From positions 434,001-498,000 of the forward strand of contig CAWIEX010000011.1 in assembly GCA_963835295.1 (NCBI GenBank): a stretch of 64,000 bases of DNA, written 5' to 3'. This document shows positions 26,081 through 35,866 of the stretch, in pieces. Origin of the DNA: JAOPZW01 sp963835295 (lineage in GTDB: Bacteria; Actinomycetota; Thermoleophilia; Solirubrobacterales; Solirubrobacteraceae). Below the pieces are notes generated by a model. It had not been told where the DNA came from and made no database searches. It worked only from the letters and a program-made list of their open reading frames with translations. The number at the start of each line of letters is the position of its first letter. The first letter of the stretch is position 1. A program made the translations under genes and the position numbers.

Positions 26081-26383
26081 TGACCCTCCGTTCGGGAGAC
26101 GCCTTCACGCACGAGCTGCCCGCGAGCGTCCCGATGGCTCATTGTACTCCCGCCCTCGTGGGCCCGCGCGCGCGACCCGCGGTTGACGGTCAAGCGACGC
26201 GACGCCCAGCTGCGCGGCGATCGAGGTCTCGTATCGCTCGCCGCTGGCGCACGCAACCGGGTCAGGGGCCCTGCGGCTCTCTTTCCGGAGCGACGACGTG
26301 GAGGTCAGAGCGTGTTCGGGGTTCCGCGATGCGCGACCATTCGCCCACGGTTACTGCTCATGGGAAGACCGTGGAGGGATGTG

Positions 26384-26779
26384 ATGAAGGTCTTGGTGAT
26401 TGCGAGCGAGCCGATTTCCGCCGATCGCCTGCGCGCGGCGCTTGGGGAGACGACCGACGACGCGGAGATCCTGGTCGTGGCGCCGGCGTTGCACCGCTCG
26501 GCGCTGCGCTTTTGGCTCTCCGACGCGGACGAGGCGATCCGGCGGGCAGAGTTGGTCCAGCGAGAGACCGTCGAGGACCTCGACGACGCCGGAGTCGACG
26601 CTCACGGGATCACTGGTGAAAGTGATCCGGTCCAGGCGGTGGAGGACGCCCTCGTCACGTTCGCGGCGGAGCGCATCGTGCTCTTCAGTCGCCCTGACTC
26701 AGCACGGCGCCACGACGAGAGCATCGACGCCGACGCACTCCAGCAGCGATTTGGCGTGCCGGTTCAGCGAGCCGACTGA
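26384..26779 (+). CDS. Universal-stress-like (UspA-fold) protein
   Basis: 131 residues from an ATG with GGAGGG about 6 bases upstream. The pattern KVLVIASEPISADRLRAAL...AEILVVAPAL, a central helical region and VEDALVTFAAERIVLFSRP resembles the Rossmann-like core of single-domain UspA proteins, but the ATP-binding GxxGS signature is not present. It fits the stress theme of the element. Confidence 0.65.
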   Translation: MKVLVIASEPISADRLRAALGETTDDAEILVVAPALHRSALRFWLSDADEAIRRAELVQRETVEDLDDAGVDAHGITGESDPVQAVEDALVTFAAERIVLFSRPDSARRHDESIDADALQQRFGVPVQRAD

Positions 26780-27319
26780 GAAGCCAAAGCCGCTGAGGCA
26801 ACCGGGCACTCCAAGGACCGAGCCAAGCAGGCCGGCAAGCGCCGCCTGGGTGACGCTCGACGAACCACGATCAGCAACGATCAAGATCCGCGCCATCCCC
26901 GAATCGCCGAGAAGCGCTTCGGATCCCAACCCGACTCCGCGCGACAGGATCACGCGAGCTCAGGGATCCCCGGCCATGAGCTCGAGCTGACCGTCGCTGG
27001 ACGCATCGTGGCTCTCGCTTGGTGGATCGCGAGAACTGTCGTCGTGCTATCCACGTTCGATGATCAAGCCTGCGGCTCGTGGGGCAGGGAGGCTGCCCGA
27101 CGGTGCCAGGGATGTATCGATCGTCGACGTCCGTCGTCCGGCGTTCTAGAGCCTGGACGCTGATCGGCCTGGCGTTGGTCAGCGAGGGCGCTGCAACGCT
27201 GGTTGCACTTGCGGCGCTTACGCCGCGTGACGCGCTCCCGGAGCGGGCGTTCGGAGTGCACGACTGCGGCGCAGTCGGCGTCGAGGCGCTGAGCTCGCGT
27301 GGTGCCCGCCCGGCCGGGC
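26780..27319. other. Gene-free stretch within the element
   Basis: 540 bp between the Usp-like gene and the stop of the sigma factor gene. Short frames exist on both strands but none has a ribosome site and a recognisable product. No repeat or hairpin stands out. It may hold decayed coding DNA. Confidence 0.5.
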
Positions 27320-28123
27320 TCAAGCCTGTGCGGCTGTGCGTAGGCGGGCGATCGAGTGGCGGATGATGCGCGAGGTCTGCATCTGCGAGACGCCGATGCG
27401 TCGGCCGATCTGTCGTTGGGTGAGCTCCTCCTCGAAGCGCAGGCGCAGCACCTCGCGCTCGCGCGGGGTGACCGCGCGCAGCAGCTGAGCGAGCGTGGCG
27501 CGGTCCTCGGCCAGCCCGAAGCCCGGCTCGGTGCTGGCGAGCGTGTCGCCGAGCGTGTCGGCGGCCTCGTCCTCGGTGCCGCGCGGGGTCTGAAGCGACG
27601 TCGCGCGGTAGGCGCCGGCGGCCTGCAGCGCCTCGAGCACCTGCTCCTCGGTGGCCGCGACGGCGTGCGCGATCTCCGCCACCGTGGGTTGGCGCTGCAG
27701 GTCGCTGGACAGCTCGACGACGTGCTTGTCCACGCGCAGCGCGAGCTCCTGCAGGCCGCGGGGCACGCGCACCGACCACGTGCGGTCGCGCAGGTAGCGC
27801 CTGATCTCGCCCAGGATGGTCGGCACGGCGTAGCTGGAGAACGCGACGTCGCGGCTGAGGTCGAAGCGATCTATCGCCTTGACGAGCCCCAGGCAGGCGA
27901 CCTGGAAGAGATCGTCGAAGGGCTCCCCGGTGCGTTGGTAGCGGCGCGCCAGGGCGGCCGCGAGGGGCAGGAAGCGCTCCACGAGCCTGTCAAGGTCGAC
28001 CGGGTCGCGCCGCGCCCGGTAGCGCTCAAACAGCGCCCGATCGGCAAGCGGGGGCCCCGCCTCACACCGTCCCTTACGCATCGAGGAGTTCAGCCGCCCT
28101 CCTGGGGGTCGCCGTCGTTTCAC
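27320..28123 (-). CDS. SigB/SigF-type RNA polymerase sigma factor
   Basis: 267 residues from GTG 28123; an in-frame ATG at 28081 (253 residues) is the alternative. Sigma-70 regions are complete: region 2 (DRLVERFLPLAAALARRYQ, PFDDLFQVACLGLVKAIDRFD, VAFSSYAVPTILGEIRRYLRDRTWSVRVPR), region 3 (QPTVAEIAHAV) and region 4 (TPREREVLRLRFEEELTQRQIG, GVSQMQTSRI). This is the group that controls general stress responses in actinobacteria and Bacillus. No anti-sigma (RsbW) or anti-anti-sigma (RsbV) gene is adjacent, so its control is not visible. Confidence 0.93.
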   Translation of the reverse strand: MKRRRPPGGRLNSSMRKGRCEAGPPLADRALFERYRARRDPVDLDRLVERFLPLAAALARRYQRTGEPFDDLFQVACLGLVKAIDRFDLSRDVAFSSYAVPTILGEIRRYLRDRTWSVRVPRGLQELALRVDKHVVELSSDLQRQPTVAEIAHAVAATEEQVLEALQAAGAYRATSLQTPRGTEDEAADTLGDTLASTEPGFGLAEDRATLAQLLRAVTPREREVLRLRFEEELTQRQIGRRIGVSQMQTSRIIRHSIARLRTAAQA

Positions 28124-28630
28124 CGCACCAACAGGCCCGGCGGGACGGTGGACCGGGGGCCGCTCGAGCCTACTCTCACATCACGCGCGCCGCGCTGACA
28201 CGATGGGCGTCATGCATGCCACCCGCGCCGCCGCGCCGGGCGCGCTGGTCTACGGCCTGAGCGGCCGGTCAAGCCCAAACTATGCCGTCCTGCCGCCACG
28301 ACGTCGAGGCCCGGCGCCGCGCGACGCCGTGACGGCGAGCGCGCGACGGAGTGAAGCCCTGCTGGCGTCCCAGCACTTAGCCTCCGCCGTCGCCGACTCA
28401 GCCTGCGATGCGCGATTCTGCGTTCCTGCGGTCGGACCGCAGTCCGACGCCGCCCGGACCTGGCGGGCGCGCCTCGTCGCGACGCCCGTCCGGCTCTCGG
28501 TGCCCTTCTCGATGCCGTGAGGGCCCCCAAAGGGTCCCGCCCCCGCGCGGGCGGGCAACGAGACGCGGCGAACCGTCTCTGGACGTCGAGACGCGAGGCT
28601 GGGGTGCGCCGTGGGAGTACCGTTCTGGGG
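28124..28630. other. Gene-free stretch upstream of sigma factor
   Basis: 507 bp of GC-rich sequence between the divergent sigma gene and the next membrane-protein gene. Both promoters should lie here, but no convincing SigB/SigF (GTTT...GGGTA) or sigma-A box could be picked out by eye. No recognisable coding relic was seen. Confidence 0.45.
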
Positions 28631-28987
28631 GTGACCTCCTCCTCGGAGTCGGGGGATCGCCCTGCATCGAACGAGCATCCGACGGCGGCCGATCCACGTG
28701 ACGCCACCGCAGAGACTCCCCCGAGGCGCTCCGAGCCCGAACGTGGTGCGCGCGAGGCCGGTCGGCCGGAGCGCCCCCAGGGCATGGTGCCCGGGCGAGA
28801 GCGGCGCCGCTTGAAGGTCGAGCGTGGCGCCATGCGCGTGATCGCGACCGGCGGGATCATCGGCATCGCCGTGGTCCTGGGCGCCGTGCTGGTGGGCCAG
28901 GACGTCGCCGGCTGGATCGTCGGCCTGGCGGTCGGCCTGACCTCGGTGATTCTGGCCGCCCTGCTCTGGTCCTCGCGGCAGCTCTAA
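28631..28987 (+). CDS. Small membrane protein, function unknown
   Basis: 118 residues from a GTG start (the frame is open further upstream). The first ~60 residues are polar and probably disordered; then ERGAMRVIATGGIIGIAVVLGAVLVGQDVAGWIVGLAVGLTSVILAALLWSSRQL forms two membrane helices, with the conserved QDVAGW turn seen in other actinobacterial hypothetical proteins. No function is known. Confidence 0.7.
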   Translation: MTSSSESGDRPASNEHPTAADPRDATAETPPRRSEPERGAREAGRPERPQGMVPGRERRRLKVERGAMRVIATGGIIGIAVVLGAVLVGQDVAGWIVGLAVGLTSVILAALLWSSRQL

Positions 28988-29268
28988 GCGCGCGGTCTGT
29001 GGATCGCCGCGATCTCGGACGCTCCGGGTGCGCCGCCCGCGCGGCGGCGCCACGGACGCCTCATGCGTTGGTCGCCTGAGCGCGTGGTGGCGTCGAAGCG
29101 GGGTCGTCGCTGAGCGACGTCGGCTGGCCGCACCGCTACGGCGTCGATCTGGACGTCATCGCGCCGATCCCCTAGGTGAGCGCGGCCGCGCGGCGGCGTC
29201 TCGCAGATCAGGCCCGTGGCGTCAGCGCGGCTGGGGCGCGAGACTTCGCCCCGGCAGGGCACCGAACC

Positions 29269-30129
29269 ATGATCCTGGGACTGATTCTGGCGGTCGCTTC
29301 GGCGCTGGCCACCAACGTCGCGTTTCTGTTCAAGCACCGCGGCGCGGTGCTCGCCCCGCCGATCCGGGTCCGCCATCCGCTGCGCAGCGCCGCCGATCTC
29401 TTTGGTTCGCGATGGTTCGCGGTCGGCTGGATGGTGGCGATCTTCGCCTGGGGCCTGCACGTCGGCGCGCTCTCGCTCGCGCCGCTGTCGATCGTGCAGG
29501 CGGTCCTCTCCGGCGGGCTCGTCTTCCTCGCCGTGTTCGCCGAGCGCTTCTTCGGCTTCCAGCTCGGACGACGCCAATGGGTCGGCGTGACGATCACCGC
29601 GGCCGGGCTCGCGGTCATCGGACTGACCGGCACCGGCGCCAACACCTCGCAGCGCCCCTCGCTGGCGGCGCTGATCGCCATCGAGGGCTCGATCTTCGCG
29701 CTCGGCGCCGCGCTCGTGCGGATCTCGACCCGCCGAGGTGTCCCGGACCGCGCCGAGGGACTGCTCCTGGGCGCGGCCGCCGGCGCCCTGTTCGGGGTCT
29801 CCGACGTCGCGATCAAATACCTCACCAAAACGCCACCAGGGCCGCTGCTCGGGTCGGTGAGCCCGTGGACGCTCACCGCCGTCACCGCGGGGGTGGTGGC
29901 CTTCTATGCCTCGGCCCGCAGCCTCCAACTCGGCGAGGGCGTCGAGGTCATCGCGCTCACCTCGGTGGCCGCCAACCTCACCGCGATCATCGGCGGCATC
30001 CTCGTCTTCCACGAGCCCATCGGCTCCGGCCCCCTCGCCATCACCGCCCGCTTCCTCGCGTTCTGCCTCGTCATCGCCGGCGCCGCACTCATGCCCGCCC
30101 CGATGCGCGCGACCCCCGACACGACCTAA
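29269..30129 (+). CDS. DMT/EamA-type membrane transporter-like protein
   Basis: 286 residues from the ATG at 29269 (a GTG at 29176 is an alternative). About nine to ten hydrophobic segments; the internal pattern SLAPLSIVQAVLSGGLVFLAVFAERFFG and VIALTSVAANLTAIIGGILVFHEPIGSG recalls drug/metabolite transporters of the EamA or NIPA-like magnesium-transporter kind. The substrate cannot be assigned. 28,988-29,268 upstream holds no recognised gene. Confidence 0.75.
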   Translation: MILGLILAVASALATNVAFLFKHRGAVLAPPIRVRHPLRSAADLFGSRWFAVGWMVAIFAWGLHVGALSLAPLSIVQAVLSGGLVFLAVFAERFFGFQLGRRQWVGVTITAAGLAVIGLTGTGANTSQRPSLAALIAIEGSIFALGAALVRISTRRGVPDRAEGLLLGAAAGALFGVSDVAIKYLTKTPPGPLLGSVSPWTLTAVTAGVVAFYASARSLQLGEGVEVIALTSVAANLTAIIGGILVFHEPIGSGPLAITARFLAFCLVIAGAALMPAPMRATPDTT

Positions 30130-30304
30130 CACCCGAGCCACCCGACCAACCGACAACATCCCGACGCATCACACCGTCGCGGATCCGCTGCTGCGCTGCC
30201 GATCTCGTCGGCGTCGACGTGGTCATGTCCGTGCGCGAGATCAACGCGAGCGCGGCCGACATGGCCTGGCGCAGCTGCGCGCCGCCTTACCGCGGCGGAT
30301 CGAG

Positions 30305-30835
30305 TCACGCCGTCGCGGATCCACGTTTGGCTTCTTGGCGTTCGGGGCTGATGCGGACGACGTCCCAGGCGAGGTGGCAGCGCTCCAGGCCGCTGATGAG
30401 CCAGGCGCTGGGATCGAGCTGCCGGCGGCCGAGTCCGTGTCTGGCTGAGGTCGGGAAGGCGTGATGGTTGTTGTGCCAGGCTTCCCCGAACGCGATTGGT
30501 GCCAGCCACGCAAGGTTGCGAGCCTGATCGCCGGTGGCGAACGGTCGCCGACCGTAGTAGTGGCACAGCGAGTTGATGCTGAAGGTCGCGTGATGCAGCA
30601 GGAAGACGCGCACCGCTCCGCCCCACAGTAGTCCGGTGAGCCCGCCCGCGATCGAGCCGGTCGGGGCGACGCCGAGGCCGAACGGGAGGGCCAGCCCGAC
30701 CGCCACCCAGAGCGGGAAGGTACGGCTGATGAACCGCAGGTCGCGGTCGGCGAGTAGGTACTGCTCGATCGCGATCACGCGCTTCGCGAGCTCGTGGCCG
30801 ACCAGTCCGTAGCGCGGGGCACGCGGCGCGCGCAA
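30305..30835 (-). pseudogene. 5'-truncated acyl-CoA/fatty acid desaturase
   Basis: The C-terminal ~150 residues match a Delta-9 desaturase, with DPDLRFxSRTFPLW-like (LADRDLRFISRTFPLW), HHATFSINSLCH and the last histidine box GEAWHNNHHAFPTSARHG. The first ~130 residues, which carry the HxxxxH and HxxHH boxes needed for the di-iron centre, are missing and replaced by unrelated sequence (MRAPRAPRYGLVGHELAKRVIAIEQ). It is very unlikely to be active. Confidence 0.75.
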
Positions 30836-30965
30836 TCTGGCGTGGACCCCGTGGGTGTTGTCACTTCAGGCCGCCGGGGTTAGCTGGCCGTCGCGACCTA
30901 CCCGCCGCCCCCGCTCGCATCCCGTTGGGGTAACGACTGGTTGGAATCGTAGGCTCCCGTGCGCC

Positions 30966-31713
30966 ATGAAGGTTCGGCGGGATGCCGACGAGAAGCGCAT
31001 GAAGGCAGCGTGTCCGCGGCCTGAGCACGCGGCCTCGCGCGTGCATCTCGACGGGACTACGGGCGCCCTGGGTATCGACGCCAGCGCTATACCAGCGCAC
31101 CGCTCTGGTGGCGCGGGAGAGAGCGTCGCGGTTGCCGATCGACCGCGGCACGGGCGAGCTGCGCAAAACGCGCCACAGCCAACTCGTGGCCGACTGGGTC
31201 GAGCTGTTCGCGCCGGTCGCGTTCGAGCGTCGCTCCCGGGCCTGGCCGAGCACGGGAAGCCTCGTCATCGACGACCTGCCCTTCCGTGTGCGCAACTCGC
31301 GCCAGCCGGGGCACGCGCCGGTCGCCTTCCGCGTCTTCTATGAGATGGGCTGGGTCGCGGGCCGCCCGCGGATGTGGCGGATGCAGGCGTTCACCGACGG
31401 CTCGGCAATGAGCTGGGAGGCGTTCCTTGGCTCGCTGCCCGGAGTACCGGGCGGGGTCTTATGCGAGTTGCATCACCGTCAGCGAGGCGCCCTTCGCGGA
31501 CAGTGGCCCGAGACCGAGGTCTATCTCTGTGAGTGGCACCTCCAGCACGCCCCCGAGCGGCTGTTCCGAAACGAGCGGCACCGCAACCCCCAGCACGCCG
31601 AACCGATCGACGCGCTCACGCTCGGCATCGAGCGAGCCTTCGACGGCCGCCACTTCTGGCGCCCGTTCGTCCGAGAGGTCCGCGCCGCCGACATCGAGGC
31701 CCGCGACCTCTAG
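30966..31713 (+). pseudogene. Degraded transposase (MULE-like)
   Basis: The beginning (CPRPEHAASRVHLDG, then YGRPGYRRQRY after a missing C near 31057) resembles a zinc-finger N-terminus of a transposase. From 31108 the frame continues VARERASRLPI, LVADWVELFAPVAF, LVIDDLPFRVR, and the catalytic-core segment EVYLCEWHLQHAPERL. The piece between is deleted and the C-terminal part is missing. No terminal inverted repeats were found, so its IS family is not assigned. Confidence 0.6.
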
Positions 31714-31734
31714 CTCGAAGGCGATGGACCCGGT

Positions 31735-32094
31735 TTAGAGCTTTTCCTCTAGCTCGGCCGCCTTTTCGTCGTGACGGCCGGCGCTTTGGCCCTCGCGGGA
31801 AATCTTCTGCTCGGCTTGCGTAGCGCGCGTGTCCAGCTCCTCGGCGCGGGCGGCCTCCTTCTCGGCGGAAGCGGCGCGCTCGGTGGCTTCCCGGCGAAGA
31901 GCCTCGGCTTCCGGGCCCAGTTCCTGAGCCCTAGCGGCATGGGCGTCTGCCTCTTGACGGTGTCCCGTGGCTTCTGAAGCCAGCCGCGCGCGCAGGACCT
32001 GTCTCTGCTCCACGCGGCGTCGGAAATAGACCGCCACAAGACCCAAAACGATCAGCGCGGCCACGACGATGGCGATGATCCCAATTGCCGACAT
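31735..32094 (-). CDS. Membrane-anchored coiled-coil protein
   Basis: 119 residues; ATG preceded by AGAGGT. One N-terminal membrane helix (~3-24) is followed by a long helix rich in Ala, Glu and Arg with heptad character (ARAQELGPEAEALRREATERAASAEKEAARAEELDTRATQAEQK). It is probably a single-pass protein with a cytoplasmic coiled coil. Similar proteins occur in actinobacterial stress clusters; function unknown. Confidence 0.75.
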   Translation of the reverse strand: MSAIGIIAIVVAALIVLGLVAVYFRRRVEQRQVLRARLASEATGHRQEADAHAARAQELGPEAEALRREATERAASAEKEAARAEELDTRATQAEQKISREGQSAGRHDEKAAELEEKL

Positions 32095-32632
32095 GCGGAC
32101 CTCTTTCCTCGTTCCTCTCTAGGCGCACCGCTCAAGGGGACGAGGAACGCGAAGAACCCAGCGCGCAGTTACCTGAACGAAGCGTACCTCCACATGCACC
32201 TCACCTGTCGCGCCCGGACCGGCTCATCAAGCGCCATCCGCGTCAGACCAGGCCAGCACCATCACGTCGTCAGCCCTCAACATCAGCGGCGGGGTCGGAG
32301 GTCGACTAGATGTTCAGGCGGATTGAGCGCCCCACGCTGCACCGGTCATCGCGGCCCACTTCACCCCTGGTCGGGATGCGCGGAAGCAGCGAGCCCTCCT
32401 GCTTCCGCGTCGTCGCGGCAGGCAGGCGCTCACGTGACTGTCGAAAGGACGCGAGGAGCGAGCGTCTCGAAGCGCCGTCGACCCGCGCCCGCTCGGGACG
32501 ACGAGCAGGCGCGCAGGTCGAGACCGCTGCTCCTCCACCGAAGCGGCAGTCTCGGTCGAGCGGCTCGGCCGACATCCCACCGCTGCCTCGGACGGAACTG
32601 AGCGGCGGCGGGGCGGCTTCTGAATGCGCTTC
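32095..32632. other. Gene-free stretch before relaxase 3' end
   Basis: 538 bp with only short, atypical frames on both strands and no recognisable product, repeat or tRNA. It separates the stress cargo from the transfer module. Confidence 0.5.
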
Positions 32633-35600
32633 TTAGACCTCGTGCGAGTGCCGGCGGTCGCCGCGGTGACCGAGGTCTCGCTGGGCGCGTTGGAGGGCGT
32701 GGTGGGCGCGTTGCCAGTGCGCGCGCTCGCGCTGGTCGCTCGGAGGTGCTCCGAGTGCGTTGTGGGTGTCGGTGATGGCGTGGTCGAAGCGGTAGGCCTC
32801 GATGCGGGTGGCGGCTTGTTGCCAGGTGCGGCGAGCGCGCGGCTGGTCGGGGAGAGCGCCCAGCGCTGTCGAGAGGTAGGGAGCTGGTCGTACGAGCGCG
32901 ACGCGCACGTGCTCGCGGCGGCGGGTGGAGAGCTGCGCGTCGAGCTCGGCGGCGCGCTCGCGGAGCGCACGGTGTTCGGCCTCCCATTGCGCGCGGTCGG
33001 GGATGCTGCTTGCGAGGTTGCGCTCACGCTCGGTGGCCGCCGCGATTTGCTCCTCGGCGAGTTGGAGGCGTTGGCGCTCCAGCGCAACCTGGGCGGAGTC
33101 CGCGGCGCGCCGGCGCAGCACGCCGCGCGCGGGTTGCTCGAGCTCGGCGATGCGTGCTCGCGCGCTGTCAGCGACGCGCTGAGCCTCGGCCTGGATGGTC
33201 CCGGCGGCGTGCAGCTGGTCGACGAGGTGCTCGGGGTAGCGGCCGATGCGCTCGCGAAGCTGCGTGAGCTCGGCCTGCAGCTCGACGACGGACGGGCGGG
33301 CGATGGCGGCCCCGGCGTGCGCGGGCTCGAGGTGGGCTGGGCCACGGGCGCGCTCGGCGTCGACGCGGTCCAGGGCGAGGTCCTCGTCGTCACGGCAACG
33401 CATGGCCGCCTCGAGGCGCTCGATGGGCGTTCGCTCGTCGCCCAGTCCACGGGCCCGGCTGGGGGCGATCTCCGCGCGGTCGATCTCGCGCTCGGTCGGG
33501 GTGTCGATGACGAATAGCTCGGTTGGTTCTCGGGCGCGCGAGAGCGCCGTATAGGACCAGTTACGGCTGAAGTCCTCGGGGCGCCCGACGACCCCCGCCC
33601 ACTCCACCGTGGCGCCCTGGATGGTGTGCGCGGTCAACACGTAGGCGTGCTGCAAATGCTCGGCCACATACGACGCACCGAGGCAGCGTTGGGCGCCGGC
33701 GTCGGTGCGCACGAGCACGTCCTTCTCGGTCGGGTCGACGGCGATCACCGTGCCGCGCATGCCGTTGTCCACGGCCCGCTCGCGGTCGTTTCGCCGCGCG
33801 ACGACGCGGTCACCCACGGCGAAGTCGTAGCCACCGATGTGGATGCTCTCGCCCAGCCGACCGTCGCGCTTCAGCTCGGCACGGATGAGCGCGTTGAGGC
33901 GCTCGCGGCGCTGGTTGTCCCGCACGGTCAGCACCGCCTGCCCCCACGGGCATGCGGCCTGCCGCTCGCGCCACGCGGCGACCGCGGCGCGCTCACCCGC
34001 GCTTGCGCTCGCGATGTCGCCTTCGAAGACCTGTAGCTGCCCGCGATCCTCCTTCGCGGTGATGTAGTTGCTGGGGTCGCCGCGGCGCACCTGGGCCAGG
34101 AGCTGGCGCTCGCGCGGATCGCGCTGGCGCATCACCTCGCGCAGCTCGTGCGAGCCCAGGCGCTTCGTGAGTGAGCCCAGCCAGCCGCCGGCCTGGACGC
34201 TTGAGAGCTGGCCGGAGTCGCCGATCGCGATGACCTTCACCCCTGCGACCTGGGCGTGCGCCATGACCCTGGCGGTCTCGCGGGTGCTCGCCATCCCGGC
34301 CTCGTCCACGATCAACACCACCCGACCCGACCCGAAGCCACTGTCGACGACGTCGAGGTCGAGCGCCAGGCGCGTCAGCGTCGACGCCTGGCCGATGCCG
34401 GCCTGCTCGCTGAGCTCCCGCACCGCACGTCCCGTCGGCGCCGTCCCCAGGACGCGATAGCCGCCAGCGGTGTAGGCCTGGGCGAGCAGCCCGGCGGTGA
34501 ACGTCTTGCCCGTCCCGGCCAGCGCCTCGACTGTCTCCACGCCGTGACCGCTCGAGGTCAGGCCACGGATCACCCGGGCCTGTTCCGCGGTCGGAGCGCG
34601 CGCCGCGTTCGTCAGGATCGCCTCGACGAGCGCAGGGGAGAGCCTGCCCGTGCCTTCGCCGCGACGCGCCCGTGCGCCGACCACGATCGCTTGCTCGTGA
34701 GCGAGCAACTCGCTCGTCGTAAACCGCCGCTCAGTGAGACCGGCGGCACGATGCACGTCGTCGCGCCCCAGGAACTCCGTTGCGGCGCGCTCGACCGCGT
34801 CTGCCGGTGCCCCCTGCCCGTGCGCGGCCGCCCACGCCATCACCGCCTCGCGTTTGGCGAACGTGTTCTGTCGCTCGGTCAGCCCGGCGGTGCCGGCCAG
34901 CTCGACGCTCACTTGCCACGGATCGGGGATCTCGTGCGCCCTCGCCGGTCCGCGCACGAGGGCGGCGAGCTCGCGCACACCGAGGCCGTGCTCGGCCGCC
35001 CGGGCGCGCACGACGTCACGCCACGGCGCGGTGTCGATCCCGTAGCGCTTGTGCCCGCGCGTGTCGTGCGCGATCGCCTCACGGCCGCTATCCCCCACCT
35101 GCACGCCCGCGGCTACGAGCTCGCGCTCGCGCTCCTCGATCTGACGACGGCGCGTGGAGAACTCCCCCAACACCGCCGGGGCCAGCTGCTCGATCTCGGC
35201 CATGCCGTTGTGAACCGGCCCCCACCGCACCCACGGCAGACGCTCACGGACCGCGGCGCGCAGGTGGGCCTGGTAGAGGTAGCCGGCCGCCTTGGCGTGC
35301 TGGTAGATCGGGGTGGCGTCAAGCGCCGTCCACCGCCCGTCAGCGCCGCGCGCCATGTTCGCCGCTACCACGTGGGTGTGCAGCTGCGGGTCCTCGGCGC
35401 GGCTCATGCGATGGCGGTAGGCGGCCGCCACGAACCCCTCCCCTACATGCCGCTCCGCACCGCCGCGGCCGCGGCGCACGCGACAGGCCTCGCGCTCCAG
35501 GTAGCCCAGCGCTGCGTCTACCGCTGACTCGTGCGCCTCGACCAGTGCCCCCGCCAGGGTTGGCTCGCCGATGGCGAACAACACGCTCACCGACTTCGGC

Positions 35601-35866
35601 GCCGAGAACGTCAGGTCAAAGGCCGCCACCTTCGAGCGCCCGCCGACGCGCTTGAGGCGCTCGCCCGTCGCCGGGTCGCGACCGTCCATGAGCGCCATGA
35701 AGCCGTCGTCATCGACGCGGCCGCTTAGCCGGAGGGTCTCAGCGCCGGTACCGGTCCAGCGGCCCGGGGACTCGCCACGGCCGGAGTAGTAGTCGTCGCG
35801 GCCCTGCGCGACCTGGCGCTCGTAGTAGCGCGACTGCTCGACCGTCAACTTGCCGATCGACAACAC
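32633..35866 (-). CDS. MobF-family conjugative relaxase with helicase domain (TrwC/TraI type)
   Basis: 1077 residues. The relaxase domain occupies ~1-300, with tyrosines near the N-terminus (YYERQ at 14-18, DYYSG at 25-29), FDLTFSAPKSVSVLF at ~83-97, and the histidine triad segment HRM...QLHTH (H152, H163, H165) that binds metal. The helicase domain follows, with Walker A GTGKT (451-455), Walker B DEAG (521-524) and a C-terminal LTAHTIQGATVEWA motif. The last ~250 residues are helical and charged. MobF relaxases nick oriT and unwind the strand for transfer. No type IV coupling protein is encoded nearby, so transfer would need a helper. Confidence 0.94.
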   Translation of the reverse strand: MLSIGKLTVEQSRYYERQVAQGRDDYYSGRGESPGRWTGTGAETLRLSGRVDDDGFMALMDGRDPATGERLKRVGGRSKVAAFDLTFSAPKSVSVLFAIGEPTLAGALVEAHESAVDAALGYLEREACRVRRGRGGAERHVGEGFVAAAYRHRMSRAEDPQLHTHVVAANMARGADGRWTALDATPIYQHAKAAGYLYQAHLRAAVRERLPWVRWGPVHNGMAEIEQLAPAVLGEFSTRRRQIEERERELVAAGVQVGDSGREAIAHDTRGHKRYGIDTAPWRDVVRARAAEHGLGVRELAALVRGPARAHEIPDPWQVSVELAGTAGLTERQNTFAKREAVMAWAAAHGQGAPADAVERAATEFLGRDDVHRAAGLTERRFTTSELLAHEQAIVVGARARRGEGTGRLSPALVEAILTNAARAPTAEQARVIRGLTSSGHGVETVEALAGTGKTFTAGLLAQAYTAGGYRVLGTAPTGRAVRELSEQAGIGQASTLTRLALDLDVVDSGFGSGRVVLIVDEAGMASTRETARVMAHAQVAGVKVIAIGDSGQLSSVQAGGWLGSLTKRLGSHELREVMRQRDPRERQLLAQVRRGDPSNYITAKEDRGQLQVFEGDIASASAGERAAVAAWRERQAACPWGQAVLTVRDNQRRERLNALIRAELKRDGRLGESIHIGGYDFAVGDRVVARRNDRERAVDNGMRGTVIAVDPTEKDVLVRTDAGAQRCLGASYVAEHLQHAYVLTAHTIQGATVEWAGVVGRPEDFSRNWSYTALSRAREPTELFVIDTPTEREIDRAEIAPSRARGLGDERTPIERLEAAMRCRDDEDLALDRVDAERARGPAHLEPAHAGAAIARPSVVELQAELTQLRERIGRYPEHLVDQLHAAGTIQAEAQRVADSARARIAELEQPARGVLRRRAADSAQVALERQRLQLAEEQIAAATERERNLASSIPDRAQWEAEHRALRERAAELDAQLSTRRREHVRVALVRPAPYLSTALGALPDQPRARRTWQQAATRIEAYRFDHAITDTHNALGAPPSDQRERAHWQRAHHALQRAQRDLGHRGDRRHSHEV

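Noticed and set aside
26699..26953. An 84-codon minus-strand frame beginning near a Usp-like string (MARILIVADRGSSS)
   Set aside because: It overlaps the end of the plus-strand Usp-like gene, has no ribosome site, and the similarity is too short to trust.
32306..32575. Short frames on both strands in the gap before the relaxase
   Set aside because: Composition is Arg/Ser-rich, no ribosome site, no motif; most likely chance frames.
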